A stretch of DNA of 64,000 bases from Thermosphaera aggregans DSM 11486 (GCF_000092185.1 NC_014160.1:372001-436000); one strand, 5' to 3'. Positions 16,815 through 24,629 are shown, counted from the stretch's first letter. Numbers and translations: made by a program. The notes: generated by a model not told the origin, from the letters alone.

Positions 16815-17990
16815 CTATTTCACCCGTCTTAAAACGGTGACAGCGGCGATGGTGCTGATCCCCCCTATGTTGTGTGTAAGAGCTGTTTCAGGACTGCTAG
16901 CCTTAAACCCTGGGAAGTCTCCTCGTAATTGCATCGCTGCCTCAGCAATCTGGTATATCCCGGTTGCGCCAACAGGGTGACCCCTTGCCTTCAGGCCGCC
17001 GCTGAAGTTCACCTCAGGCTTGTCTCCCTTACCGAACCGCCCCTCTTTCCACAGCCTCGGGGCCTCACCCTTCGGTGCAAAACCAAGGTCCTCGAGCGAG
17101 GCAAACCCTGTCACGTGGAACGCGTCATGTAATTCCACATAGTCGACCTTCCCGGCTTCCACACCCGCCATTTCTAAAGCTGCCCTCGAAGCCTTAACAG
17201 TGGATTCTAACGTCAACAAGTCATTTCTTGAGGCTAGGTCAACGCTGTCTGTTGCTAACGCCACACCGGCCACTTCAACCAGGACATCTTTTCCCGTCTG
17301 TCTCGCTATTTCCCTCGCTTTCTCTTCTCCCCTTACGAGAAGCACTACGGCGGCACCGTCCCCGATCGGGGCTGCGTGGAATAATCTTATCGGCTCGGCT
17401 ATCACGGGGCTTTCGAGAATTTCTTTCAAACTCGTCTTCTTCGGTAGCTGAGCGTATGGATTGTGTGAGGCGTATTCGTGCATTCTTAGAGGCCAATAAG
17501 AGAGATCCTCTTCCGTATAGCCAAACTTCTCCATGTAAAGCCTGGCAAGCATCGCGTTCAAGCCCGTGAAAGTTGCCCCGTAAAAGACTTCGAAATCAGC
17601 GTCAGCTGCTTGAGCTAGGGCTCTTGTAACCACTGGAGTATTAGCCTCCGTTAACTTCTCTACGCCTCCGACCGCGACCACGTCAGCTAGCCCGCTTTTA
17701 ACCAGGGAATACCCAGAGTAGAATGCGGCGCCGCCGCTCCCGCAAGCGGCCTCAACCTTGAAAGCAGGGATTCCCCTGAGCCCCGAATGATCAGCTAGGA
17801 GTGCTCCGAGACTATCCTGTTGCATTAGAACGCTTGAAGTCATGTTGCCGACTACGAGGGCTCTAGGCTTCAAACCCCCTGCATCGGATACTGCTCTTTC
17901 AAGAGCCTCCCTAAACAAGCTTGCCGCGGACCTATTGTAGAACCGGCCTATTTTGGTTAATCCAACACCCACTATGAATACTTTCTCCAT
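16815..17990 (-). CDS. thiolase (archaeal SCP-x-like acetyl-CoA acetyltransferase)
   Basis: This 391-residue thiolase-fold protein has the nucleophilic cysteine in VEAACGSGGAAF, the histidine of VELHDAFHVT and the GHPVGATGIYQ loop. This pattern belongs to the archaeal lipid-transfer/SCP-x type rather than the bacterial AtoB type. In many archaea such a thiolase is followed by a DUF35 zinc/OB protein and HMG-CoA synthase for mevalonate synthesis. Here it is instead followed, one base after its stop, by the carboxyltransferase gene. That points to acyl-CoA degradation or propionyl/methylmalonyl-CoA metabolism. A TATA candidate (gtttttaac on the minus strand) lies near 18037-18046. Confidence 0.9.
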   Translation of the reverse strand: MEKVFIVGVGLTKIGRFYNRSAASLFREALERAVSDAGGLKPRALVVGNMTSSVLMQQDSLGALLADHSGLRGIPAFKVEAACGSGGAAFYSGYSLVKSGLADVVAVGGVEKLTEANTPVVTRALAQAADADFEVFYGATFTGLNAMLARLYMEKFGYTEEDLSYWPLRMHEYASHNPYAQLPKKTSLKEILESPVIAEPIRLFHAAPIGDGAAVVLLVRGEEKAREIARQTGKDVLVEVAGVALATDSVDLASRNDLLTLESTVKASRAALEMAGVEAGKVDYVELHDAFHVTGFASLEDLGFAPKGEAPRLWKEGRFGKGDKPEVNFSGGLKARGHPVGATGIYQIAEAAMQLRGDFPGFKASSPETALTHNIGGISTIAAVTVLRRVK

Positions 17991-18216
17991 GAATAACCCT
18001 CTAGTGAGCTTCTTAATCCATTAATACGCTCTGAAAGTTAAAAACCTTGGGAAATAGGCGAATCCCTAGGGGTGGAGTTTCTTCATCGATCTGAACTGGA
18101 GTCTTCGGTCATCTTCACTCAGTAATCATTACTTCGAAGGGGATTAAAATTTTCGTCAAGCCTTAGGCTGGAAGAAAATTGAAAAATAATGATTAATTCA
18201 AAGGATAAGCGTGAGC
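17991..18216. other. longest intergenic region (226 bp)
   Basis: This gap separates the 3' end of the SSB/PqqD-like run from the start of the thiolase operon. It holds the probable thiolase promoter and a short dyad (agccttaggct near 18160). I see no coding potential and no tRNA-like structure in it. Confidence 0.4.
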
Positions 18217-18546
18217 TCAGTATTTTACAAGGTTAACGTTTGTCAGCTGGTCTAAAGCTATGACGAGGGGTTCGATTACTTCTGAGATTTCTACTTGGAC
18301 TTCCTTGCTTATGTGATCAGCTATTTGCTCAACGGTTTTCTCACCATCACAGAGAAGCCACACGTAGTAAGCGAGCGGTGAGAGCTCATACACCTCCTCT
18401 TGAGACAGAGCTACATAGAATTTCTCGTCCTCTTCTCCCAGAAACTCTCCTTGTCTTGACGGTTTCCATAGTTTAATCTCCTGAAACCTTGCCATAGTCT
18501 TCTCATGGTCATGGTCGTGTTCATGAGAATGTTCTTCACTTGCCAT
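18217..18546 (-). CDS. PqqD-like protein with histidine-rich N terminus
   Basis: This 109-residue protein has two parts. Residues 1-16 are MASEEHSHEHDHDHEK, a run of alternating His and acidic residues that looks like a metal-binding head. Residues 40-109 match the PqqD fold (YELSPLAYYVWLLCDG and TVEQIADHI), a peptide-binding winged-helix domain normally serving radical-SAM peptide-modifying enzymes. No radical-SAM gene or short precursor peptide occurs nearby. The ATG follows the SSB stop by two bases, with GAGAGGAG in the SSB 3' end as ribosome site, so it is co-expressed with SSB. Its partner and role here are unknown. Confidence 0.8.
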   Translation of the reverse strand: MASEEHSHEHDHDHEKTMARFQEIKLWKPSRQGEFLGEEDEKFYVALSQEEVYELSPLAYYVWLLCDGEKTVEQIADHISKEVQVEISEVIEPLVIALDQLTNVNLVKY

Positions 18547-18548
18547 GA

Positions 18549-19013
18549 TTACTCCTCTCTCCGCCTGAATCCGCCTCTACGAGGTCCTCTATAGCCTTCA
18601 GTCCTCCTAAAGCCCTGTGGGCGAGGGCTTTCCGGCGCGGTGGGCATTTCCTCAGGTATCTCCTCTGCTTGTGGTACTTCTGAGTCATCAATTTTCTTGA
18701 CCTCTGTTGTCCTACCTATGTTGAGCTGGACCTTCCCCCTAAACTCGGTGGTCCATCCACCCTTTATCTCTACAGCCTCTCCTTCAGTCAGCTGACCCGC
18801 TTTTTCGCCCCATGCCGTGACCTCGACTCTTCCCGTTGAATCGCCTATGACGGCGTTGCTTATAGTCCTAGGCCCCTTCTTGGTCTGAATCACGTGCGGA
18901 GGCTCAGAGGATAAAACTCTGGCCTTCACGCTTACGTTTTCCATTCCGGGTTTAAGATCTTTTATATTTGTAGAAGGGTTTTCACCCTGGTTTGATTCGG
19001 AACTTACATACAT
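18549..19013 (-). CDS. ssb: crenarchaeal single-stranded DNA-binding protein (one OB fold)
   Basis: This 154-residue SSB of the Sulfolobus type binds single-stranded DNA in replication and repair. One OB fold (about residues 15-115) opens with KDLKPGMENVSVKARVL and contains TKKGPRTISNAVIGDSTGR and GWTTEFRGKVQLNIG. The PTAPESPRPQ linker leads to an RG-rich basic tail ending FRRREE, where Sulfolobus SSB has a similar glycine-arginine tail. I chose ATG 19013 (MYVSSESNQ) because it lies just before the conserved domain; in-frame starts upstream at 19121 or 19052 would overlap the DUF123 gene or the promoter. A TATA candidate (atatttaaaaa, minus strand) lies at about 19066-19076. Confidence 0.93.
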   Translation of the reverse strand: MYVSSESNQGENPSTNIKDLKPGMENVSVKARVLSSEPPHVIQTKKGPRTISNAVIGDSTGRVEVTAWGEKAGQLTEGEAVEIKGGWTTEFRGKVQLNIGRTTEVKKIDDSEVPQAEEIPEEMPTAPESPRPQGFRRTEGYRGPRRGGFRRREE

Positions 19014-19065
19014 TACGGATTCGACTCCATTTATTATGTTACGCTTAAACATACCGTTAACTGGG

Positions 19066-19077
19066 TTTTTAAATATT
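19066..19077 (-). promoter_or_regulatory. probable ssb promoter (TATA)
   Basis: The minus-strand sequence atatttaaaaa spans the last codons of the DUF123 gene and lies about 55 bases before the chosen SSB start. It would allow ssb and the PqqD-like gene to be expressed independently of the two upstream genes. Confidence 0.4.
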
Positions 19078-19539
19078 TTGAAACCACGAGGGCTCGCGGA
19101 CTTTCTCTCTGAGTAATTCATAAACTATAGCCAAACAATCCTCTAAAGAGTGGTTACACTCGAATAGGTGAGAAACGTCTTTAACTTTATCGGTGCACCC
19201 GAATCCTGGAATAGGTTTCAAAGCCGTGGACAACGCCCTTGCGACTTCAACCTCACAGTCCCATTCCTTCTGAGAAGGAATAGCGTAGAAACCTGAAACG
19301 TACACCTCCTCTGCGCCGAGGAGGTAGTCGATGTGCCAATGTCTTCCGCCCTGGCGTAGTATGTGCCTGAAAACCCTGGCCTTAACCCCTCCTGCGCCTC
19401 TAGCTGAGCCGACGTAGAAGTAAACACCTTTTGGTATTTGGAAAAACGAAGATCTTGTTTTAACCTCTAGGTTCTTGCTGACAATTAGGGCTAACACGTA
19501 GCAGCCTGGCGAATCCAGGGCGTCTTCTCTAATGCTCAT
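19069..19539 (-). CDS. DUF123 (GIY-YIG/Uri superfamily-like) nuclease-related protein
   Basis: This 156-residue protein belongs to the DUF123 family, which is related to GIY-YIG endonucleases. Visible signatures are SPGCYVLALIVSKN, YFYVGSARGAGGVKARVFRH and GRHWHIDYLLG, giving the conserved Tyr, Gly-Ser-Ala and Arg/His positions of the fold. A later cysteine pair (GFGCTDKV and LFECNHSLEDC) is typical. It starts one base after the stop of the PCC-domain gene and its 3' end holds the ssb promoter. A role in DNA repair is plausible from family and neighbour, but has not been shown for DUF123 proteins. Confidence 0.85.
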   Translation of the reverse strand: MSIREDALDSPGCYVLALIVSKNLEVKTRSSFFQIPKGVYFYVGSARGAGGVKARVFRHILRQGGRHWHIDYLLGAEEVYVSGFYAIPSQKEWDCEVEVARALSTALKPIPGFGCTDKVKDVSHLFECNHSLEDCLAIVYELLREKVREPSWFQNI

Positions 19540-19540
19540 T

Positions 19541-19939
19541 CTACTTTAACCATCTGTGAGTGAATGTTTTGGATAAGTCCTCGTCAACCTCTACGGCAAA
19601 TATTTCCAGCATAGGTTTCACGACGCCTGTTAGCAAGTGCCCTGTGAAAACGCCTTCCTCACCACCTATCACAACGTGAAGATGGAGGCTTAATTCACCA
19701 TCCGGCTTCAGCAAGTAATTCCCCTGTAGAGAGCCGACCTCGAGGATCCCGTTGCCTTTAGACCTGTGCTTGAAAACCTGGTAGGTCTTGGTCGCAGGGT
19801 TGTAAACACCTATTTCAGCATACTCCAGACCTCCTATCCCAGTTACGAACCCGTTTCTAAGGTTGAACTGTCTCAACCGCTCTAATATCGCGCCGGGGAT
19901 TGTCTCCCCCTCAGAGATTTTGAAGGCCGAGACACGCAA
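19541..19939 (-). CDS. PCC (PPC/DUF296) domain protein
   Basis: This 132-residue protein is a single plant-and-prokaryote-conserved domain, a trimeric fold found in plant AT-hook proteins and stand-alone in prokaryotes. Signatures are ETIPGAILERLRQF, NGFVTGIGGLEYAEIG and LSLHLHVVIGG, in which the HLHV histidines form the metal-like site of the family. It is the first gene of the run with DUF123, SSB and PqqD-like proteins. DNA binding is inferred from this neighbourhood and from plant relatives, not from a visible DNA-binding motif. Confidence 0.85.
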   Translation of the reverse strand: MRVSAFKISEGETIPGAILERLRQFNLRNGFVTGIGGLEYAEIGVYNPATKTYQVFKHRSKGNGILEVGSLQGNYLLKPDGELSLHLHVVIGGEEGVFTGHLLTGVVKPMLEIFAVEVDEDLSKTFTHRWLK

Positions 19940-20048
19940 TCCTACCTACCGGTTGGAACTTATTAATCGTCCTGTTAAAATCTCTTGTTCTCGCAAATAA
20001 TATATTAAGTTGGCTTAACCATGAAAACAATTGGTGCGGTGAAGTATT

Positions 20049-21197
20049 TTGCCAAACCCGGGTATTCAGGTTTTACTAGAGAAAATAGTGAGGTTTAGGA
20101 ACGAGCTCGAGAAGCCTTTTGTGGGCAGGAGTGAGGAAGCAACCGTGTTGACCCTAGCGTTGATAACCGGGGAACACGTTCTTCTTATAGGTGAGCCTGG
20201 TACTGCGAAGTCGGCGCTTGCTAGAAGGGCGGCCGAGTTGATCAACGCGAGGTTTTTCAAATACTTACTAACACGTTTCACGGAGCCCGACGAGCTCTTC
20301 GGCCCCCTGGACATTAATGAGCTGAGAAACGGCAGGTATGTGAGGATCACAAAGGGAAAGCTTCCAGAGGCGGAGATAGCTTTCGTAGATGAAATCTTCA
20401 ACGCTAACTCTGCAATCCTCAATATGATGCTTTCAATAATGAATGAGAGAATAGTGTATGATGGGTACTCTGAGATAAAAGTTCCCCTCTGGACCATGAT
20501 ATCAGCAACAAACCGCGTCCCGGATGAGACAGAGCTCCAAGCCCTCTACGATCGCTTCCTTCTCCGGCATTTCGTGAAACCTGTTGAGGAGAATAAGTGG
20601 GGAGAGCTTCTCGACGCTGTTTGGAGGATTGAATCCGGCCTGTACCTCCACGGGGAGCCCGTTTTAAGCGTAGAGGATCTGGTGAAACTCAACGGGCTGG
20701 TATACCAGGTGGATGTGTCGCCCGTTAAGGAGAAGTTGATAAAGCTCTATGGTATTTTCGAGGATCAAGGAATCCATGTTACTGATAGGCGGAAGGGGAA
20801 AGCTCTTAAAATTATTGCTGCCAACGCCTTACTCAGGCAGTCGACAAAAGCCAGCGAAGACGATCTCTTCGTGCTGAAGTACGTGATACCTCGAGATATT
20901 GAGGAAGCTGAGAAAACCTATGTCATCCTGCTCGACGAGATAGAGGCGAGGGAAAAGCATTTGAAGGAGTTGTCGGAGATAGAGGCGAATGTTAAGGAGG
21001 CCAAAACCTTTATCTCCAACACACCCGAGCTGGATCCAAGGCTCCTGGATTACTTAAGAAGCTTTGAAACGGTTAAGGAAAAAGTTAGGAAACTAGCGTC
21101 AGAGTCCAGCGACGACGAGGTGAGGAAGAGAGCTATGGATGTCTTGGCTGAGGTAAACGACGTCATCGATTTGATCAAGAAGAAGCTAATAATGTAG
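20049..21197 (+). CDS. MoxR family AAA+ ATPase
   Basis: This 382-residue ATPase is of the MoxR/RavA group, which act as chaperones that insert metals or remodel partner complexes with VWA-domain proteins. Walker A is GEPGTAKS (48-55), Walker B is IAFVDEIF, the sensor segment is MISATNRVPDE, and RFTEPDELFGPLD is the conserved insert. The C-terminal 100 residues are helical and charged (EAREKHLKELSEIEANV), probably a coiled coil. The start is TTG 20049 with GGTGA at 20038-20042. The VWA gene follows by 10 bases on the same strand, the standard MoxR-VWA pairing. Confidence 0.92.
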   Translation: MPNPGIQVLLEKIVRFRNELEKPFVGRSEEATVLTLALITGEHVLLIGEPGTAKSALARRAAELINARFFKYLLTRFTEPDELFGPLDINELRNGRYVRITKGKLPEAEIAFVDEIFNANSAILNMMLSIMNERIVYDGYSEIKVPLWTMISATNRVPDETELQALYDRFLLRHFVKPVEENKWGELLDAVWRIESGLYLHGEPVLSVEDLVKLNGLVYQVDVSPVKEKLIKLYGIFEDQGIHVTDRRKGKALKIIAANALLRQSTKASEDDLFVLKYVIPRDIEEAEKTYVILLDEIEAREKHLKELSEIEANVKEAKTFISNTPELDPRLLDYLRSFETVKEKVRKLASESSDDEVRKRAMDVLAEVNDVIDLIKKKLIM

Positions 21198-21207
21198 CTG
21201 ATTGAAG

Positions 21208-22914
21208 ATGGAGGAGCAAGTACGCGGCGTGTTAAAAGGCATTGATTATCAAAATCCCCTGACAATTTACAGAGGGGAAAGAATAAGGAGGATCATAGAC
21301 TTTCTCGGAGGCAAGGGAGAGAAAATCCCTCTAGACTTGGCTATCGACACATTCTATGTCTTCTATCTTCCATTCCCCATACTAAGCGAGGATGCCGACC
21401 CGTCTAACCGGAATTACCAAGTTGTAAAATACTTGATGAAATCACCGAGTCTACACTCTATTAAAGGAAAGACGCTTATCGACCCGTTTATGAGCGGCTT
21501 GGCCGCTAGCGTTTTCCTTTCAGAATATGAATCGCTGGAGGAGGCTCAAAGGTCGAGGCATTCTCGATCCACGGATAATAGCGAGGAGTCTAGGGATGCT
21601 TCTGAAGTTAGGAGGATCGTGGAGAAGGCTATTGTCAACACGATGATGGACGTTGAGCACGTGAGGAGATTGAAGTCTGTTATGGAGGGGTTGGAGCCAG
21701 GTAGCATTAGCCAGTTATCATTCGAAGAATACGGTCCCGAGCTCCTTAGGCTAGCCAGGACCACGGATGTGAGACGGATTCTTGAGCTGATTGAGGGTTT
21801 AAAACCTTGGGAGCTTGGATTGAAAAAGAAGAGCGAGAGGCATAAGCACGGAGAGATAGGCGGTTACGAGCCTGGCCGGGACATAGAGAGGCTCACCCCT
21901 TCTTCGAGGATTCTTCCAGACGAACTCTTCTACCTAAGATTCCTCTCATCTAGGCTACTTCTCTACGAGAAAAGAGTTGAGGAGAGCCTTGGCCCTATTT
22001 ACGTATTGCTTGACAAGTGCTTGGACGGGGAGAGCTTGGTTGAGCTTTCTAACGGCCGGTTGAAAAAACTGAGGGAGATACGGGTGGGAGATGAGGTGGT
22101 TTCGGCAAAAATCAGCAGTAAGGGGGTTCCCGTTGTCTCAAGCGCCGAGGTTGTCGAGATTGTTGAGGATGTTAAGCCGGTTTACGGGTTGAAAACGGAA
22201 GCGGGAGTTTTGAAGGCCAGCGGAAACCACGTAATCCCTGTTTTCCAAAACTCTTCAACCATACTGAAGCAGGCTTCCGAGGTTCAACCGGGTGAACACC
22301 TGTACGCATACGACTATAGGGAGAGCGGTTTCAAACCGGTCAGGCTCCTAGAGAAGATGATGCTGGGTGTGGAGAAAGTGTTCGATATAAGGCTTGGGAA
22401 GGATCACTTTTTCACGGCGAACGGTGTTTTGGTTCACAACAGCGGGAGCATGGATGGTGTTAAAATAACCTGGGCCAAGGCTGTTGCGTTGGGGCTGTAT
22501 ATTAGAGCAGTTAGGGAGCACCGTGAATTCTACGTTAGGTTTTTCGACAGCCAGCCCTACCCGTTGATAAAGGTTGGCAGGAGGCCTAAGGCTAGAGAAG
22601 TGGTTGAGTTAATGAACTATATTGCCAGGGTGAAGGGGAGCGGTGGAACCGATATTTCAAGGGCGCTCATAACTGCATCAACCGATATAAGAACCGGTGC
22701 GTCGGGCGAAACATCCGACATTATCCTCATAACTGATGGTGTTGACAGGATTGCTGAGCAACACGTGTCTTACAACTTGAAGAGGGCCGGGGCTAACCTG
22801 TACTCGGTGATGATATTGGGCGAGAATCCAAGCCTCAAAAAAGTATCCACTAAATACTTTTCTGTCACCAGGCTCGGGCGCTCGAGCGCGTTAAAAATTA
22901 TAGAGGTAAGATAG
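21208..22914 (+). CDS. VWA-domain protein interrupted by a mini-intein at its MIDAS site
   Basis: This 568-residue precursor is the VWA partner of the MoxR ATPase. Residues 1-265 are a helical N-terminal domain rich in charged residues. The VWA Rossmann fold begins at LGPIYVLLDK and is then split: residues 271-411 are an intein, and the fold resumes at SGSMDGVKITWAKAVAL. Joining the exteins gives YVLLDKSGSMDG, a normal DxSGS metal-ion-dependent adhesion site, continued by KGSGGTDISRAL and IILITDGVDR. The mature protein would be 427 residues. I chose ATG 21208; TTG 21202 is an alternative adding two residues. No VWA metal site exists until splicing occurs. Confidence 0.9.
   Translation: MEEQVRGVLKGIDYQNPLTIYRGERIRRIIDFLGGKGEKIPLDLAIDTFYVFYLPFPILSEDADPSNRNYQVVKYLMKSPSLHSIKGKTLIDPFMSGLAASVFLSEYESLEEAQRSRHSRSTDNSEESRDASEVRRIVEKAIVNTMMDVEHVRRLKSVMEGLEPGSISQLSFEEYGPELLRLARTTDVRRILELIEGLKPWELGLKKKSERHKHGEIGGYEPGRDIERLTPSSRILPDELFYLRFLSSRLLLYEKRVEESLGPIYVLLDKCLDGESLVELSNGRLKKLREIRVGDEVVSAKISSKGVPVVSSAEVVEIVEDVKPVYGLKTEAGVLKASGNHVIPVFQNSSTILKQASEVQPGEHLYAYDYRESGFKPVRLLEKMMLGVEKVFDIRLGKDHFFTANGVLVHNSGSMDGVKITWAKAVALGLYIRAVREHREFYVRFFDSQPYPLIKVGRRPKAREVVELMNYIARVKGSGGTDISRALITASTDIRTGASGETSDIILITDGVDRIAEQHVSYNLKRAGANLYSVMILGENPSLKKVSTKYFSVTRLGRSSALKIIEVR
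22018..22440 (+). other. mini-intein (141 aa) in the VWA MIDAS motif
   Basis: The intein runs from Cys1 (CLDGESLVELSNGRLKKL, block A) to the C-terminal His-Asn (block F: VFDIRLGKDHFFTANG then VLVHN) and is followed by Ser+1. Block B is LKASGNHVIPVF, with Ser in place of the usual Thr of the TxxH motif. At 141 residues it has room only for the Hint splicing domain; no LAGLIDADG or HNH homing endonuclease is present. Key splice residues (Cys1, block B His, penultimate His, terminal Asn, Ser+1) are all there, so it is probably active. Insertion lies between the Lys and Ser of DKSGS. Confidence 0.93.
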
Positions 22915-22915
22915 C

Positions 22916-23428
22916 TTACTGATTGGTAGCGGCGATTAACGTTAAAACGGAGAGCGTCAGAATTTTCTCGAGCCCCTCGGTAGATGCTGATTGCTCCTCC
23001 AACCGGCTGACGAGGTTGATTAACTCATCTGCTTCAACCCGGGTGTACAAGTCTGTTAGAACCACCGCCAAGGCTTTTCCAATTACTGAGGCCTCCTCGC
23101 TTCCACCGGCTAAAATCGCTTGCTTCAACCTATAAGTATTGAGGAAAAGTTCTTCAACAAGTGTTCCAGGTATTTCAACCTCCCATAGCCTTAGCTCTAT
23201 CTTGCTAAATACCGCTGAAGCTATTTCGGGATAATATGTGATTGGCGAAACGATTTCTAGGAACCTGTTAACTAGCTTCAGGATTTTCGCGTAAACCTGT
23301 TCATCTTCTATTACGCTGTAAACAGATAAATACTCCGACAACTCCCCAGCCAGGTTTTTAATTTCATCTTCAGCGAAATTCACAACACTAACAGATGTTG
23401 ATGCCGAGTAAGCTTCTCCGTAGCTCAA
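22916..23428 (-). CDS. uncharacterised helical protein convergent to VWA gene
   Basis: I do not recognise this 170-residue protein. It appears entirely alpha-helical and acidic, with no membrane span, cysteine or known motif. It begins at TTG 23428 and ends one base from the stop of the VWA gene on the opposite strand. Helical segments such as FAEDEIKNLAGELSEYLSVY and AVVLTDLYTRVEADELINL suggest a protein-interaction role. A link with the MoxR/VWA pair is possible from adjacency only; the convergent arrangement does not show co-expression. Confidence 0.6.
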   Translation of the reverse strand: MSYGEAYSASTSVSVVNFAEDEIKNLAGELSEYLSVYSVIEDEQVYAKILKLVNRFLEIVSPITYYPEIASAVFSKIELRLWEVEIPGTLVEELFLNTYRLKQAILAGGSEEASVIGKALAVVLTDLYTRVEADELINLVSRLEEQSASTEGLEKILTLSVLTLIAATNQ

Positions 23429-23518
23429 TTAAACCCCGTTGGTAAAATCCCCTTCTGAAGCCATTTAAAACACGGGTCTCAGCGAGAGAGGGTTTTTAAG
23501 CTTTACTATCGCATCCTC

Positions 23519-24355
23519 CTACGCTTCCTTGAAAATACTGAGTGTTTTAACAGGTATTTCACAATTCTTTAGCACGCAGATTATTTCAGACCAAATACTT
23601 ACGGCTATTTCCTCAGGGGTAGCGCTTTTAATATCCAGGCCGGCGGGCATGTGGATGAAAAATTTATGCTTCTCCACGTCAACCCCTTCCTCGCGGAGCC
23701 TTTCAACCATCCACTTGGCTCTATGCCTGCTACACAGAACCCATACGTGTCTGCTAGGATTGTATTGGAGAATCTTTTTCAAAGACTGATAGTCCGTTTC
23801 AACTTCTCCATACACGATAACCGCTATATCGTTAGGGCCTAATCGTATCTTTTCAAGCTCGGATAAGAAGTCCCCTGCGAAAACCTGCTCCGCGAACGGG
23901 TATCTCATAGGATTTGCGAGCTCCTCGCTCCTATCCATGATTACTGTTCGAAAACCAAGCAGGTTTCCTATTTCAGCAATAGGTTTGCCCAGGTGTCCAG
24001 CACCTATTATGACTACTCTTGGCTGGGGCTTTAACACGTTTATGAATACCTCTACGACTCCCCCGCACAGCATGCCAGTGGGTTGTGCGTCGCTTGGAAT
24101 ATTTTCTCTCCTCAAGGCGAGCTTTATCTTCCTTGGTTCCCCCTTCTCAATAGCCTCGAGCGCATTCCTTATTATGATAGCTTCCAGCTCCCCGCCCCCA
24201 ATAGTCCCTATTCTCTCTCCATCAACTGTTACAACCATTGATGCACCTATTTCGCGCGGGCCGCTCCCCTCTTTGCCAATAATCGTTGCTATGGCTACAG
24301 GATTCCCCTTGTTGAGCTCTTGTATAATTCTACCAAATAATTCCTCAAGCTTCAA
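23519..24355 (-). CDS. XdhC/CoxI family maturation factor
   Basis: This 278-residue protein resembles the factors that bind and sulfurate molybdenum cofactor before insertion into xanthine or CO dehydrogenase. The N-terminal XdhC_CoxI domain has GKEGSGPREIGASMVV, IGTIGGGELEA and TGMLCGGVVEVFI. The C-terminal Rossmann domain opens with VVIIGAGHLGKPIAEIG and ends near HMPAGLDIKSATPEEIAVSI. No xanthine or CO dehydrogenase subunits lie nearby. The window does encode two tungsten-type AOR enzymes, but XdhC is not known to serve that family. It overlaps the preceding 94-residue gene by 11 bases. Confidence 0.9.
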   Translation of the reverse strand: MKLEELFGRIIQELNKGNPVAIATIIGKEGSGPREIGASMVVTVDGERIGTIGGGELEAIIIRNALEAIEKGEPRKIKLALRRENIPSDAQPTGMLCGGVVEVFINVLKPQPRVVIIGAGHLGKPIAEIGNLLGFRTVIMDRSEELANPMRYPFAEQVFAGDFLSELEKIRLGPNDIAVIVYGEVETDYQSLKKILQYNPSRHVWVLCSRHRAKWMVERLREEGVDVEKHKFFIHMPAGLDIKSATPEEIAVSIWSEIICVLKNCEIPVKTLSIFKEA

Positions 24356-24629
24356 GCTTATCTTCCTCCACTATTTTTATATTTCTAAGAAGTAAAATCC
24401 TCTTGATAACCCGGTAATCAGCATCTGTTAAGTCCTTGGCAAGCTTAATGATAACGCTGAATCCGCCAATCCCTAGAACAGGCGTCCCCTCGAAGAAGTA
24501 GGTTGGAGAATACCCTTTCGACACTAATATCGGGTTGACATCGTCAAGAATGTCTCTTATATCGTACTGGCTCCAAGCCTCTTGAATGATGATCTTGTTT
24601 TTAGACAACCTCCCAATCATTTCCCCCAC
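24345..24629 (-). CDS. uncharacterised 94-aa protein coupled to XdhC gene
   Basis: I do not recognise this small protein. It is predicted alpha/beta, with the segment GTPVLGIGGFSVIIKLAKDL followed by a basic helix and an acidic tail. It has no cysteines. The gene begins at GTG 24629 or ATG 24620, the latter behind GGGGGA, and its 3' end overlaps the XdhC start by 11 bases, so the two are translated together. It may be an accessory to cofactor maturation by position alone. Confidence 0.6.
   Translation of the reverse strand: MGEMIGRLSKNKIIIQEAWSQYDIRDILDDVNPILVSKGYSPTYFFEGTPVLGIGGFSVIIKLAKDLTDADYRVIKRILLLRNIKIVEEDKLEA

Noticed and set aside
16815-17990. Mevalonate-pathway thiolase role
   Set aside because: No DUF35 protein or HMG-CoA synthase follows; the gene is instead in an operon with a carboxyltransferase. 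The role is left open rather than excluded.
18060-18160. Possible small RNA in the 226-bp gap upstream of the thiolase gene
   Set aside because: On the minus strand AGATGA and CGATGA boxes are visible, but no CTGA boxes are correctly placed and no stable cloverleaf or hairpin is evident.
21202-22914. The VWA gene as a simple uninterrupted VWA protein
   Set aside because: The segment between DK and SGSM has intein blocks A, B and F with correct end residues, so it is not part of the VWA fold.
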